NCBI GenBank assembly: GCA_017461605.1
Contig: JAFTXN010000002.1
Location: forward strand, 248,001-312,000
From: Bacteroidaceae bacterium
GTDB taxonomy: Bacteria > Bacteroidota > Bacteroidia > Bacteroidales > Bacteroidaceae
DNA length: 64,000 nt
Reading direction: 5' to 3'
Shown: positions 19,535 to 27,852 of the stretch, one piece after another
How the letters are laid out: each line of letters opens with the position of its first letter
How positions within the stretch are numbered: the first letter of the stretch is position 1
The notes under the pieces: model-generated
Told to the model about the DNA's origin: nothing
What the model saw: only the letters and a program-made list of their open reading frames with translations
The model's database searches: none
Position numbers and translations under genes: made by a program

Positions 19535-19712
19535 CAAAGTTAGTGCAAGGCGAGAGGAATACAAAGAAAGACCGCAGGTTTTTCTTTTATTCCCGAGCCG
19601 CCGCCTGACTTGCGCGCAGCGAAAGTGTGCAAGGCGAGAGGAATTGTGGAGAAAGACCGCAGGTTTTTCTTTTATTCCCGAGCTGCCGCCTGACTTGCGC
19701 GCCAAAATGTGC
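19535..19712 (-). repeat. hairpin-promoter repeat, locus B (with promoter of rlmD)
   Basis: Two tandem units on the minus strand. The unit next to rlmD has the hairpin GGAATA..AAAG against CTTTGTATTCC with the same bulged base as the other loci, then the -7 box TAACTTTG (19535-19542) with TTTG (19562-19565) exactly 19 nt upstream. The second unit keeps the hairpin and GGCTCGGG-like block but has no intact -7 box. Confidence 0.75.
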
Positions 19713-19810
19713 CGAACTGATGATGAACAGCCCGGGCCGCACGGACGAGTGGGCGAGGGCAGAGGATAATAATGCTGAGCACCTCCGTGCTTTTTCTGCA
19801 AGCATGGTAG

Positions 19811-19879
19811 GAAAACTGGCAGGCCTTGCCACTTTTTTGGCAGTGCTTGCCAGTTTTTTGGCAAGGCGTGCCAGTTTTT
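19811..19879. repeat. triple palindrome cluster 3 (TGGCA type)
   Basis: Same three units in the same order as cluster 1, separated by T tracts: TGGCAGGCCTTGCCA, TGGCAGTGCTTGCCA and TGGCAAGGCGTGCCA. The remaining part of the 19515-20030 gap holds a 9-bp hairpin at 19964-19989 past the mutY stop and no gene. Confidence 0.8.
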
Positions 19880-19963
19880 GAGAAACCCTATTTCGTTTTC
19901 AGAGAAATCTGCGATGTTTTTTCATCGTTGGCTACATGAAGAAGTGCAGTGGGAGTAAGGATG

Positions 19964-19989
19964 CCGAAATGCGAGTTGTGGCATTTCGG
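19964..19989 (-). terminator. possible terminator of mutY
   Basis: A 9-bp stem CCGAAATGC/GCATTTCGG (19964-19972 with 19981-19989) lies 42 nt past the mutY stop. No T run follows on the minus strand, so this is weak. Confidence 0.35.
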
Positions 19990-20030
19990 ACGGATACGAA
20001 GAGGGCAATCAATGCCTGCCGAAATTGGGG

Positions 20031-21206
20031 CTACTGATTGCTCTCTGTTGTGTGTGGGAAGGAAGTTTCTCTGTCGACCATCTCAAAGAGGCGTTCCACC
20101 AGTCGCGGTATGGCATACTGAGTGCGCAGCTCTTCGCGTACGGCCGTATATCCTTCGATGCTCGTTTCGACAGGTGCATCGACCACATAGAAGTCGGCGT
20201 GCAGGTGGCGGTGTGTCAGCTGGTGGGTGATGTTCTGTGCCAAGAGGTGCAGCGGAGAGGCGGCGAGCACGTCGTGCAGCAGCGGATGCCGCCGCAGTTC
20301 TTCTTCAGTGGGTGTGTGAGCGTCATACTCTATCACCACAGGCTCGTAAAGGCCCTGCCAAATGTCGCCTTTGCCCCGCCGACGCAGCAGAATGTGCTCT
20401 CCGGTTCGGATGTATAGATAGGCAAAATAGCGATGTTGCACGGCGGTTCGCTTTTGCTTGAAGGGAAGTTGTGAAGTGGCATTGTTCGCGTTTGCCCAAC
20501 AACCATCGGACAACGGGCATGAGGTGCAGCGCGGAGTCATCGGGGTGCATTGCATTGCTCCGAAGTCCATCATGGCTTGGTTGTAGCGGCCGGGGTCGCG
20601 TGCATCCAGCAGCGTGGCAGCCAACTCCTTGAATAGTTTCTGCCCCTGCGTGGTGTCAATGGGATTGTGTAAACCGAAATAGCGGGCCAGCACTCGGTAA
20701 ACATTGCCATCGACAACGGCGTGTGGCAGCCCGAATGCAATGCTGGCAATGGCAGCTGCTGTGTAATCGCCGACGCCCTTCAAACGTCGGATGTCTTCAT
20801 AGGTGTGTGGGAAACGGCCTTGCTCAGCCATCTGACGAGCTGCGGCGTGCAGATTGCGTGCACGGCTGTAGTAGCCCAGGCCTTGCCAGAGTTTCAGCAC
20901 TTCTTCCTCGTCGGCCTCGGCCAATGTCCGAACGTCGGGGAAGCGCTCGATGAACCGATGGAAATAGTCGATGCCTTGCGCCACGCGAGTTTGCTGCAAG
21001 ATAATCTCGGAGATCCAAATGGTGTAAGGGTTGCACGTTTCGCGCCAAGGCAGTTCGCGTCGGTGGCTTTCGTACCATGTGAGCAGCGTGTTGCTCCACC
21101 ATGATAGCGACGCACCGCCGCAATTCTTAGTCGGAAGGTCGGCTTGCGAAGGGTCTTTCGGGGAGACGGGAGGTCGCGTGTTGCTATCTTCATGCGAATG
21201 TGCCAT
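20031..21206 (-). CDS. mutY: A/G-specific adenine DNA glycosylase
   Basis: MutY removes adenine mispaired with 8-oxoguanine. The helix-hairpin-helix region LKGVGDYTAAAIASIAFG is followed by the catalytic Asp in VVDGNVYRVL, then the [4Fe-4S] cysteines in CTPMTPRCTSCPLSDGC (C-x6-C-x2-C-x5-C). The C-terminal ~110 residues form the NUDIX-like 8-oxoG recognition domain, with LLRRRGKGDIWQGLYEP. The N-terminal ~35 residues are an extra polar extension. The protein is 391 aa. It has no close partner; manC lies upstream behind a terminator. Confidence 0.95.
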   Translation of the reverse strand: MAHSHEDSNTRPPVSPKDPSQADLPTKNCGGASLSWWSNTLLTWYESHRRELPWRETCNPYTIWISEIILQQTRVAQGIDYFHRFIERFPDVRTLAEADEEEVLKLWQGLGYYSRARNLHAAARQMAEQGRFPHTYEDIRRLKGVGDYTAAAIASIAFGLPHAVVDGNVYRVLARYFGLHNPIDTTQGQKLFKELAATLLDARDPGRYNQAMMDFGAMQCTPMTPRCTSCPLSDGCWANANNATSQLPFKQKRTAVQHRYFAYLYIRTGEHILLRRRGKGDIWQGLYEPVVIEYDAHTPTEEELRRHPLLHDVLAASPLHLLAQNITHQLTHRHLHADFYVVDAPVETSIEGYTAVREELRTQYAIPRLVERLFEMVDRETSFPHTTESNQ

Positions 21207-21240
21207 GACTGTTTACTCTCTCTTGATGTGATTAAATGTA

Positions 21241-21268
21241 TTTGGGACGACCGCCGGGCCGTCCCAAA
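21241..21268 (-). terminator. terminator of the mannose-1-phosphate guanylyltransferase gene
   Basis: TTTGGGACG (21241-21249) pairs with CGTCCCAAA (21260-21268) around a GC-rich centre, between the manC stop and the mutY start. Confidence 0.65.
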
Positions 21269-21332
21269 AGAAACTTATCTGTGTGGCAGAGCGTGGCGTG
21301 AGGGAACACGGGCTGTCTGCGTTATCTTCAGA

Positions 21333-22385
21333 TTAGTGGAAAGTGCGTATGCGTTGCTCTTCGCTCATCTTGCAAATCAGCAGCACGCCGTCCTTTTCCA
21401 CGACAATGTATCCGTCGAGTCCTTGTACCACCACCTTCTTCTCTCCGGCGGCATGCACGATGCAGTTGTGCGTGTCGTAGAGGTCGATGTTGGTTCCGAC
21501 GATGGCGTTACCGTATTTGTCTTGTTCCAGCTCCTGCTGCAACGACGACCAGGAGCCGAGGTCGCTCCAGCCAAAGTCTGCAGGATAAACAAAAATCTCT
21601 TCCGCTTTTTCCAGAATGGCGTAGTCGACGGATATGTTCTCACACGAAGGAAACAGACGGTCTATGCTTTCCTGCTCCTTGGGAGTGTCGTAGTAGGGAA
21701 GCATGCTCTCGAATACCTGAGAGATTTCCGGTTGATACACACGGAACGCGTTGATGATGGTGCTGACGTTCCAAAGGAATATACCCGAGTTCCAAAGATA
21801 GTTGCTCTGTTTGAGATATTCTGTAGCCACTTCCAAGGTGGGCTTCTCCTTGAAGGCATCCACGCGATAGATGTTGTGCTGCAGCGAAGAGGCACAACTG
21901 AGGTCCGCCTTGATATATCCGTAACCCGTCTCGGGATGCGTAGGTTTCATGCCCAATGTTACGATGCTGTCGGTCTCGGCTGCGAAGTCGAGCGATTCGG
22001 TGATGGCTTTGCGGAAGCTTTTCACGTCTTTCACCTTGTGGTCCGAGGGAGCGACGATGACGTTGGCGCGCGGGTCGCGCTTTTTTATTTTCCAGCTGAC
22101 GTAGCAGATGCACGGCGCCGTGTTACGCCGACATGGCTCGAGCAGGATGTTGTCCGTGGGGATTTGGGGCAGCTGTTCGCGCACCAAGTCGCTATAATTG
22201 GCCGATGTAACCACCCAAATGTTCTCGGTGGGGACAATTCCTTCAAATCTCTCCGTGGTGAGTTGAAGCAGGGTTTTGCCACAACCGGTTACGTCAAGAA
22301 ACTGCTTGGGACGCTCCTCGCTTGATAGAGGCCAAAAACGACTGCCTGCGCCTCCGGCCATGATGACCAAATGATTGTTTTTCAT
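21333..22385 (-). CDS. manC: mannose-1-phosphate guanylyltransferase
   Basis: This enzyme makes GDP-mannose from mannose-1-phosphate and GTP, the precursor of GDP-fucose and mannosylated surface glycans. The nucleotidyltransferase signature MAGGAGSRFWPLSSEERPKQF is at residues 9-29, followed by EPCRRNTAP, APSDHKV and GYGYIKA. At 350 aa it is the short form without a C-terminal isomerase domain. It lies 31 nt downstream of the DUF1573 gene on the same strand. A decayed 5' end of gmd, the next step toward GDP-fucose, lies far away at 36.2 kb. Confidence 0.93.
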   Translation of the reverse strand: MKNNHLVIMAGGAGSRFWPLSSEERPKQFLDVTGCGKTLLQLTTERFEGIVPTENIWVVTSANYSDLVREQLPQIPTDNILLEPCRRNTAPCICYVSWKIKKRDPRANVIVAPSDHKVKDVKSFRKAITESLDFAAETDSIVTLGMKPTHPETGYGYIKADLSCASSLQHNIYRVDAFKEKPTLEVATEYLKQSNYLWNSGIFLWNVSTIINAFRVYQPEISQVFESMLPYYDTPKEQESIDRLFPSCENISVDYAILEKAEEIFVYPADFGWSDLGSWSSLQQELEQDKYGNAIVGTNIDLYDTHNCIVHAAGEKKVVVQGLDGYIVVEKDGVLLICKMSEEQRIRTFH

Positions 22386-22416
22386 GATGAAGAAACGTGT
22401 GTGGGATTATGGCTAC

Positions 22417-22806
22417 TTATTTCTGAGCATTGTCCATGGTACCTTCGACGTAGATGCGCACCATGGCATTGGTGGCATTCGAACGTATGGTTACCGACTT
22501 GCGGAACGGACCGGGAAACTTGCCTTTGCCGTTGTATGTTACGCTGATTTGTCCGGTCTTTCCGGGCATGATGGGCTTCTTGGTATACTCGGGGACGGTG
22601 CATCCGCACGACGAGAAAGCCTGCTGAATGACAAGCGGTTTGTCGCCTGTGTTGGTGAAAGTAAATACGTACGTCTGCACGTCGGCCTCCTTGAATGTTC
22701 CGAAATTGTGTGATGTCTTGTCAAACTTGATGACGGCTTGCGCCAGAGCCGAACTGCTCATGCCAAAAGCTGCCAAAGCCACGAGAAGAGTAAAAAAACG
22801 CTTCAT
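22417..22806 (-). CDS. exported DUF1573 protein
   Basis: A 129-aa secreted or periplasmic protein: signal peptide (about 1-22, ending ALA-QA), then a single DUF1573 immunoglobulin-like domain with FDKTSHNFGTFKE, TNTGDKPLVIQQAFSSCGCT and the conserved CGC pair. I chose the ATG at 22806 because the signal peptide starts there and a TAnnTTTG box lies 31 nt upstream; the frame runs further upstream only across ruvC. The function of DUF1573 is not established. It is probably co-transcribed with manC. Confidence 0.88.
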   Translation of the reverse strand: MKRFFTLLVALAAFGMSSSALAQAVIKFDKTSHNFGTFKEADVQTYVFTFTNTGDKPLVIQQAFSSCGCTVPEYTKKPIMPGKTGQISVTYNGKGKFPGPFRKSVTIRSNATNAMVRIYVEGTMDNAQK

Positions 22807-22836
22807 AACTTTCTGAATTAAATGTATGTTAGTTTG

Positions 22837-22844
22837 CAAAAGTA
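22837..22844 (-). promoter_or_regulatory. -7 box of the DUF1573-manC unit
   Basis: TACTTTTG on the minus strand matches TAnnTTTG, 31 nt before the ATG at 22806. It lies back-to-back with the ruvC promoter. Confidence 0.55.
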
Positions 22845-22907
22845 TGAATTTTCTCCGTCTGTTGCTTTCTTTGGTGCTAAAAAGTGTGATATTTTTTATG
22901 TAATCTG

Positions 22908-22915
22908 TATTTTTG
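22908..22915 (+). promoter_or_regulatory. -7 box of ruvC
   Basis: TATTTTTG matches TAnnTTTG, 20 nt before the ruvC ATG, implying a very short leader. Confidence 0.5.
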
Positions 22916-22935
22916 TCTTTCCAAAAACACTGTGT

Positions 22936-23586
22936 ATGAAAATAAATGCTGTGCGCAAACCCGAGCCGGCTCTTCGTGATAAGGTGATATTGGGCATAGA
23001 CCCCGGCACCAACGTGTTGGGATATGGCGTGGTGCGTGTCAGGGGTCGTAAGGTCGTGATGGAGGCTATGGGAGTCATTGATTTGCGAAAGGTCGGTGAC
23101 GTCTATCTCAAGCTGGGTCGCATCTACGAGCGCATCATCGGTATCATCGACAGCTTCCTGCCCGACGAGATGGCCATCGAGGCCCCCTTCTTTGGCAAGA
23201 ACGTGCAGAGCATGCTTAAACTCGGTCGTGCGCAAGGTGTAGCTATTGCAGCAGCTATCAGTCGCGACATCCCGATTCACGAATATGCCCCCCTCAAAAT
23301 CAAGATGGCCATCACCGGTAACGGACAGGCCAGCAAGGAACAAGTGGCAGGCATCCTGCAACGACTGCTAAACATTCCGGACGAGTCGATGTTGCCTTAT
23401 TATGATGCCACGGATGCATTGGCGGCAGCCTACTGCCACTACCTGCAGGATGGCAAGGAAGAGCACACCGGTGGCGGTGCTCGCTCGTGGAAAGACTTTG
23501 TGAAACAAAACGGCTCGCGTGTGAGTGGAATGACGGGGCCGCAACAACAATTGGCAGAAGCCCTATGCAAGAAATCATCAAAATAA
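22936..23586 (+). CDS. ruvC: Holliday junction endonuclease RuvC
   Basis: RuvC cuts Holliday junctions during recombination repair. The catalytic acidic residues lie in [26 protein letters not shown] and the C-terminal [14 protein letters not shown]. Starting at the ATG of [11 protein letters not shown] gives 216 aa with a usual N-terminus; an upstream in-frame extension to 22822 lacks family similarity. A short basic tail extends past the family core. The stop codon overlaps the next gene by 22 nt, so the two are translationally coupled. ruvA and ruvB are not nearby. Confidence 0.95.
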   Translation: MKINAVRKPEPALRDKVILGIDPGTNVLGYGVVRVRGRKVVMEAMGVIDLRKVGDVYLKLGRIYERIIGIIDSFLPDEMAIEAPFFGKNVQSMLKLGRAQGVAIAAAISRDIPIHEYAPLKIKMAITGNGQASKEQVAGILQRLLNIPDESMLPYYDATDALAAAYCHYLQDGKEEHTGGGARSWKDFVKQNGSRVSGMTGPQQQLAEALCKKSSK

Positions 23587-25019
23587 CACAAGGGGTCACG
23601 CGATTGCCCGAGCGCCGCATGGCACAGCCTGTAGACTTCTCCCTATGCGACGGCGAACACATTGCCATCGTGGGGGCAAATGGTAGCGGCAAGTCACGAT
23701 TGGTGGATATCATTCGTGCAGCTTTTCCCCTGCAAGGAGATACTGCCATATCCTACGATTTCGGGCCCTCGTCTTCGCCTCACGTTTCCGACAATCTGCG
23801 CTACGTAGCCTTCAGAGATATCTATGGAGATGGCGAAGCAGCCTATTATCAGCAGCGTTGGAACAAGTGGGACGAAACATCTTCGCCCACTGTGGCAGAA
23901 GCGTTGGGAGATGCTGCCCAATGGCCGGAAGAAATCAGTGCATTGATGGTGGGTGATGATGCCTTCTGTTCGCGACAGCTGCATCTGCTTTCGAGTGGCG
24001 AACTGCGCAAATTCCATTTGGCCAAAGCACTGCGCGGAAATCCCCGTGTGCTTATCATTGACAATCCCTACATCGGCTTGGATGTCGCAGCGCGTCAAAC
24101 GCTGACGCAGGTGCTGCAAGCACTCGCCGAAAGGCTTTCCCTCATTCTGGTGGTAAGCGATCGTGCCGACATTCCGGCTTTCATCACCCACGTGGTGCAC
24201 GTTGAAAATTTGGTGGCTCATGCCCCGCAACCCGTGGCTGATTTCCTGAAAACATCCGAGGCTACTGTCTCCTCTCTCTCCGCGGCGGACAAGGAACTGC
24301 TTGAGAGCCTGCTCCGTCGCAATACATTTCCCTCCGCCACCGACATCATCCGCATGAAAGATGTCAGTGTGGTCTATGACGGACGGGCCATTTTGCAACA
24401 CGTTGATTGGACGGTGAAGCCCGGCGAATGCTGGGCGTTGCAAGGCGGTAACGGTGCCGGAAAATCCACCCTCCTCTCATTGGTGTGTGCCGATAATCCG
24501 GCTGCCTATGCCTGCGACATCACGCTTTTCGGCAAGCGGAGGGGGCGTGGAGAAAGCATTTGGGATATCAAGCGGCACATCGGCTACGTGTCGCCCGAGA
24601 TGGCTCGCACCTATCGTCGCCGTTTGCCAGTTATCGATATCGTTGCGAGCGGACTGCACGACACCGTGGGATTGTATCGCAAGCCCACCGATGCTGAGCG
24701 TAAAGATTGCCGCGGCTGGCTGCGCCTATGGGGTGTTGAGGCATGGAGCGAACGTAGCTTTATGCACCTTTCCGATGGAGAGCAACGCTTGGTGCTGCTG
24801 ATACGTGCCTTTGTGAAAAATCCTGCTCTCTTAGTGCTCGATGAGCCCTTCCATGGGCTCGACTGCCCCACGCGGCATCGCGCCATGCAAATCCTTGAAG
24901 CCAGTATGCGGCAGCCCAGCAGAACGCTCATCATGGTGTCGCACTACGCCGACCAACTGCCCCCGTGCATCAACCGCAGGCTTACGCTGGAAAAGGGACG
25001 GGTGCAGACTGTCGAATGA
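23565..25019 (+). CDS. ModF-like tandem ABC ATPase
   Basis: A 484-aa protein with two ABC domains and no membrane segment, like ModF/PhrA-type proteins. NBD1 has Walker [10 protein letters not shown], signature LSSGELRK and Walker [13 protein letters not shown], in which the usual catalytic Glu is Asn. NBD2 is canonical: [17 protein letters not shown] and [12 protein letters not shown]. The ATG at 23565 overlaps the end of ruvC by 22 nt and gives the natural N-terminus; earlier in-frame codons lie inside ruvC. No molybdate transporter genes are visible beside it, so its role is unclear. It ends before a strong bidirectional terminator. Confidence 0.85.
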   Translation: MQEIIKITQGVTRLPERRMAQPVDFSLCDGEHIAIVGANGSGKSRLVDIIRAAFPLQGDTAISYDFGPSSSPHVSDNLRYVAFRDIYGDGEAAYYQQRWNKWDETSSPTVAEALGDAAQWPEEISALMVGDDAFCSRQLHLLSSGELRKFHLAKALRGNPRVLIIDNPYIGLDVAARQTLTQVLQALAERLSLILVVSDRADIPAFITHVVHVENLVAHAPQPVADFLKTSEATVSSLSAADKELLESLLRRNTFPSATDIIRMKDVSVVYDGRAILQHVDWTVKPGECWALQGGNGAGKSTLLSLVCADNPAAYACDITLFGKRRGRGESIWDIKRHIGYVSPEMARTYRRRLPVIDIVASGLHDTVGLYRKPTDAERKDCRGWLRLWGVEAWSERSFMHLSDGEQRLVLLIRAFVKNPALLVLDEPFHGLDCPTRHRAMQILEASMRQPSRTLIMVSHYADQLPPCINRRLTLEKGRVQTVE

Positions 25020-25081
25020 AGTTAATCTTCCGGTTTTTCATTGCCGCAAGCATTGTTGGAAATCCTTTGTGATAAAAAACA

Positions 25082-25119
25082 TTCAGCCCCACGGAATAAC
25101 GATTTTCCGTGGGGCTGAA
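25082..25119. terminator. bidirectional terminator between the ModF-like and tonB genes
   Basis: A perfect 15-bp stem (25082-25096 with 25105-25119) lies between the convergent genes ending at 25019 and 25162 and is followed by T-rich sequence on the plus strand. Confidence 0.8.
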
Positions 25120-25161
25120 CTTTTGGACGAGAATGTGTGTTTTTATGTGCTTCAAGTTTTC

Positions 25162-25803
25162 CTAGGAGATTACAAAGCGGACGGGACAAGTGAACCACGC
25201 GTTGACGGGTTGGCCGTTTTCTTTTCCGGGTTTGAAGCGTGGAAGTGATTTTATGAGGTCTATGGCCGCCTTGTCGCAATCCGGAGATAGTCCTTTTTGA
25301 ACAACAACTTTTCCGACGCTACCATCGGATTTCACGACGAAGCGCAACACCACCACACCTTGGATTTCCATCTCTCGGGCAGAGCGTGGGTATTTCAGAT
25401 TTGTAGCGATATATTTTAAGAGCGCACTTTCGCCACCAGGGAATGTGGGCATAACATCCGTGATTTGATAAACCTTTTCTTCAAGTTCTTCTCCATGATT
25501 TTCCGGAGGTGCCGGTGTTGACGGGGCATGTGTTTCCACGATTTCGGTGGGGGCTTCCGGAGTGCTTTCACGCATTCGGTACTCACATCGGTCATCGTGT
25601 GTCATCGTTCTGTCCTCTTGCGCTCCCGAACTTGTTCCGCTGATGTTGTAGTCTTCCGACATTTGCATTTCCCGGGACTGATCTCCTAATTGCTCGGTAC
25701 TTGCAGAAACTTCCGGTATGGTTTTCTTATATTCCAGATAGTAATGAAGCCCGACAAGCACCACAATGCTCAAAAGGGCGGCAAAAAGTAAAAATTTTTT
25801 CAT
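25162..25803 (-). CDS. energy transducer TonB
   Basis: A 213-aa TonB-type protein that couples proton motive force to outer-membrane receptors. A single N-terminal membrane anchor (about 3-22) is followed by a polar, Pro/Thr/Glu-rich periplasmic linker (about 30-125) and the C-terminal TonB domain: FPGGESALLKYIATNLKYP, GVVVLRFVV and FKPGKENGQPV. The ATG at 25803 places the anchor at the N-terminus; the longer in-frame version adds residues without family likeness. No exbB/exbD genes lie alongside, so it is an orphan TonB that could serve the receptor at 27853. Confidence 0.9.
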   Translation of the reverse strand: MKKFLLFAALLSIVVLVGLHYYLEYKKTIPEVSASTEQLGDQSREMQMSEDYNISGTSSGAQEDRTMTHDDRCEYRMRESTPEAPTEIVETHAPSTPAPPENHGEELEEKVYQITDVMPTFPGGESALLKYIATNLKYPRSAREMEIQGVVVLRFVVKSDGSVGKVVVQKGLSPDCDKAAIDLIKSLPRFKPGKENGQPVNAWFTCPVRFVIS

Positions 25804-25925
25804 CGTTTGTGGTGATGTAAAAGTGAATAGATGGTGATTGCTATTCCTTTGAGGAGGAGTTGGAAAGTCGACATGAAACACTCTATCTACTATTGACGAA
25901 TTTCATGCTCCCATTCCAGAGAAAT

Positions 25926-25988
25926 CTAAACGCCGAGTAAAATTTTCTACTCGGCGTTTAGAAATTTCTACTCGGCGAGTAAATTTTT
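25926..25988. repeat. palindrome cluster 4 (CGAGTA/TACTCG type)
   Basis: Variant of the palindrome clusters: an AAACGCCGAGTA/TACTCGGCGTTT pair followed by TACTCGGCGAGTA, with A/T tracts between and a spacing of about 20 nt. It lies upstream of tonB. Confidence 0.65.
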
Positions 25989-26069
25989 GCTCGTCAGAGG
26001 CATGTTTTTCTTACAAAGTGTAAGCATTGTCTTCCGTCAAAATGATAGTGAATCGTATAGCATCGGTGC

Positions 26070-27389
26070 TTATTTGCTTACCTTGCGTGCTGCGTCGCGG
26101 ATGATGCGCAGTGTGGTGTCATCGGTGTCGAACACGGAATACCAACCTTGTGGTTCGTGAGGTGGGTCGCAGAGGTAGTCCATGCCGGGTTTCCAATCGT
26201 TGGCTGTCGGTCTGCCAATGCCGCCCCAGCCCCAGAAATTGCATCCGGCCAAAGCTCCGCGGCGGTTGTGGCTCTGTGTGACGTGGCGCATGATGGTGGA
26301 ATAGAGTTTGTCGCGTGATTGTGTGCTTTGCTTGGGGTCGTAGGAGTGCCCGTCGCGTGGGTAGCCAAATTCCTCGATGACATAAGGCTTGTTGATGGTG
26401 CGTGCCATCTGTTCGTGCAGTCGGATGTATTGCTCTGTGTGGCTAATGGCTTCGCGAATGTCGGTGTCGGTGTGTGTGCGGCGTGCCCAGCCCCAGTTGA
26501 CAGGCCATATATGTACCGTTAGGTAGTCGATGCCGGAGCCGGCGTGGAGTTTGGTGCAGAACGTTGTGTCTGTTTCGCATCCGTAGAGGCCTTCGCTACC
26601 GGTGCTCACGAGATGGTGAGGGTCGTGTTGCTTTATGAGAGCCGCTGTCGTGCTGATCCAAGTTGCAAAACTGCTTTTGCCTTGTTTGGAAAAGGGGCGC
26701 GGCTCGTTGCATATCTGCCAGGCCATGATGGTGGGGTCTTGGCTGTAGGGCTTGTCTGTATATGTGTTTTTGCGCGTCACGATGCGCTCTACGTGCTTCA
26801 GGTATAGTTGTTGTGCCTGAGCATCATGTGCAAATTGCGAAGCATATTCGACATATGCATTGTAGCCCTCGCCGGATGCGTTAGGCGAGTGGCCGTGTCC
26901 GGTTCGATTGAGGTAGTGGCCATAGCCTCCGCTCCAATCCCAGGAGTTGGTAAGATAGATGACAGCTTTCATGTCGCGTCGACCCATCTCCATCAGCAGA
27001 TAGTCCAGCCCGGCAAGCAGTGTGTCGTTGAGGTTGCCGTGTTCGTCTTGCAGCACCGGCCGCACGGTGTTGGCGTTCTTACTTCCGCTATCGGCTCCTG
27101 CCAGGATGCGGAGGTTGCGCACACCGAGCATGCAGAGGATGTCGAGCTCTGCCTGCAGGCGTTGGCGATTGCCGCCGCAGCCCTCGGAGGCCAAGATGGG
27201 GGCGTACCACATGTTGGTTCCAATGAAGTAGTAAGGCTTCCCGTTCAGCATAAAGTGTGTGCCGTCGGTAGTAACGAAGCCGTGAGGCACTGTGGCTTTT
27301 TTTGTGTGGGTTGGCTGACTTGCAGCACCGAGTGGAATGCAACTTCCCAATGTGCAGATGAGTGCGAAGATGATGTGTTTGAACTTCAT
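26070..27389 (-). CDS. secreted GH5 beta-mannanase-like glycosidase
   Basis: A 439-aa exported retaining glycosidase, most like GH5_7 endo-1,4-beta-mannanases. It has a signal peptide (about 1-23), FMLNGKPYYFIGTNMWYAP at the barrel start, acid/base Glu in WQICNEPRP, the conserved His in TVHIWPVNWGW and nucleophile Glu in YVIEEFGYPRDG. The ATG at 27389 gives the signal peptide. Its promoter is repeat locus C (TTTG-N19-TACCTTTG), 20 nt before the ATG. A paralogue with altered active-site residues is at 55849-57138. Mannan is the likely substrate, but this is by family only. Confidence 0.88.
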   Translation of the reverse strand: MKFKHIIFALICTLGSCIPLGAASQPTHTKKATVPHGFVTTDGTHFMLNGKPYYFIGTNMWYAPILASEGCGGNRQRLQAELDILCMLGVRNLRILAGADSGSKNANTVRPVLQDEHGNLNDTLLAGLDYLLMEMGRRDMKAVIYLTNSWDWSGGYGHYLNRTGHGHSPNASGEGYNAYVEYASQFAHDAQAQQLYLKHVERIVTRKNTYTDKPYSQDPTIMAWQICNEPRPFSKQGKSSFATWISTTAALIKQHDPHHLVSTGSEGLYGCETDTTFCTKLHAGSGIDYLTVHIWPVNWGWARRTHTDTDIREAISHTEQYIRLHEQMARTINKPYVIEEFGYPRDGHSYDPKQSTQSRDKLYSTIMRHVTQSHNRRGALAGCNFWGWGGIGRPTANDWKPGMDYLCDPPHEPQGWYSVFDTDDTTLRIIRDAARKVSK

Positions 27390-27408
27390 AAGCGTGTAAC
27401 TTTGCGGA

Positions 27409-27507
27409 CAAAGGTAGTGCAAGGCGAGCGGAATACAAAGAAAGACCGCAGGTATTTCTTTTATTCCCGAGCCGCCGCCTACCTTGGGCCTTAGCCAAAG
27501 TGTGCAG
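27409..27507 (-). repeat. hairpin-promoter repeat, locus C (with promoter of the GH5 gene)
   Basis: A minus-strand unit with the GGCGGCGGCTCGGG block, hairpin GGAATA..AAAGAAA against TTTCTTTGTATTCC with the conserved bulge, CGCTCGCCTTGCAC and -7 box TACCTTTG (27409-27416). TTTG (27436-27439) is exactly 19 nt upstream. The start of a second unit follows. Confidence 0.75.
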
Positions 27508-27628
27508 ATTAAAACACGAAGGTCGGAGGCTTCGCACGTGTATATTATATAATATATGTATAAGGAATGTGGATTTTTCCTGACCCATGTTTCCGAATGC
27601 TTCTCCGTAAATGCATCTCTTTAAATAA

Positions 27629-27792
27629 AATAGGAGGCGGCTCGGGAAAGCTTTTGAAAATTCGCAAGCTCACTTTCAAGCTTTTCGCTCGCCTTTCACT
27701 ATCTTTAGATAAGATAGGATGCGGCTCGGAAAAGTGCGTGCGAAATAACTGCGTTCTTTCACGCCCTTTTCGCTCGCCTTTCACTATCTTTG
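27629..27792 (+). repeat. hairpin-promoter repeat, locus D (with promoter of the TonB-dependent receptor)
   Basis: Two tandem plus-strand units. Their hairpins use unrelated arm sequences (AAAGCTT..GAAA with TTTCAAGCTTTT, and GAAAAG.GCGTG with CACGCCCTTTTC). The second unit ends in the -7 box TATCTTTG (27785-27792), 61 nt before the receptor ATG. No TTTG at -33. Loci C and D fill the 27390-27852 gap, back to back; no gene is seen there. Confidence 0.7.
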
Positions 27793-27852
27793 CTCGCCTT
27801 GTATGACATCACACAATAAAAGGTGTAGATGGCCGTTCATAATTAAAGAAAT

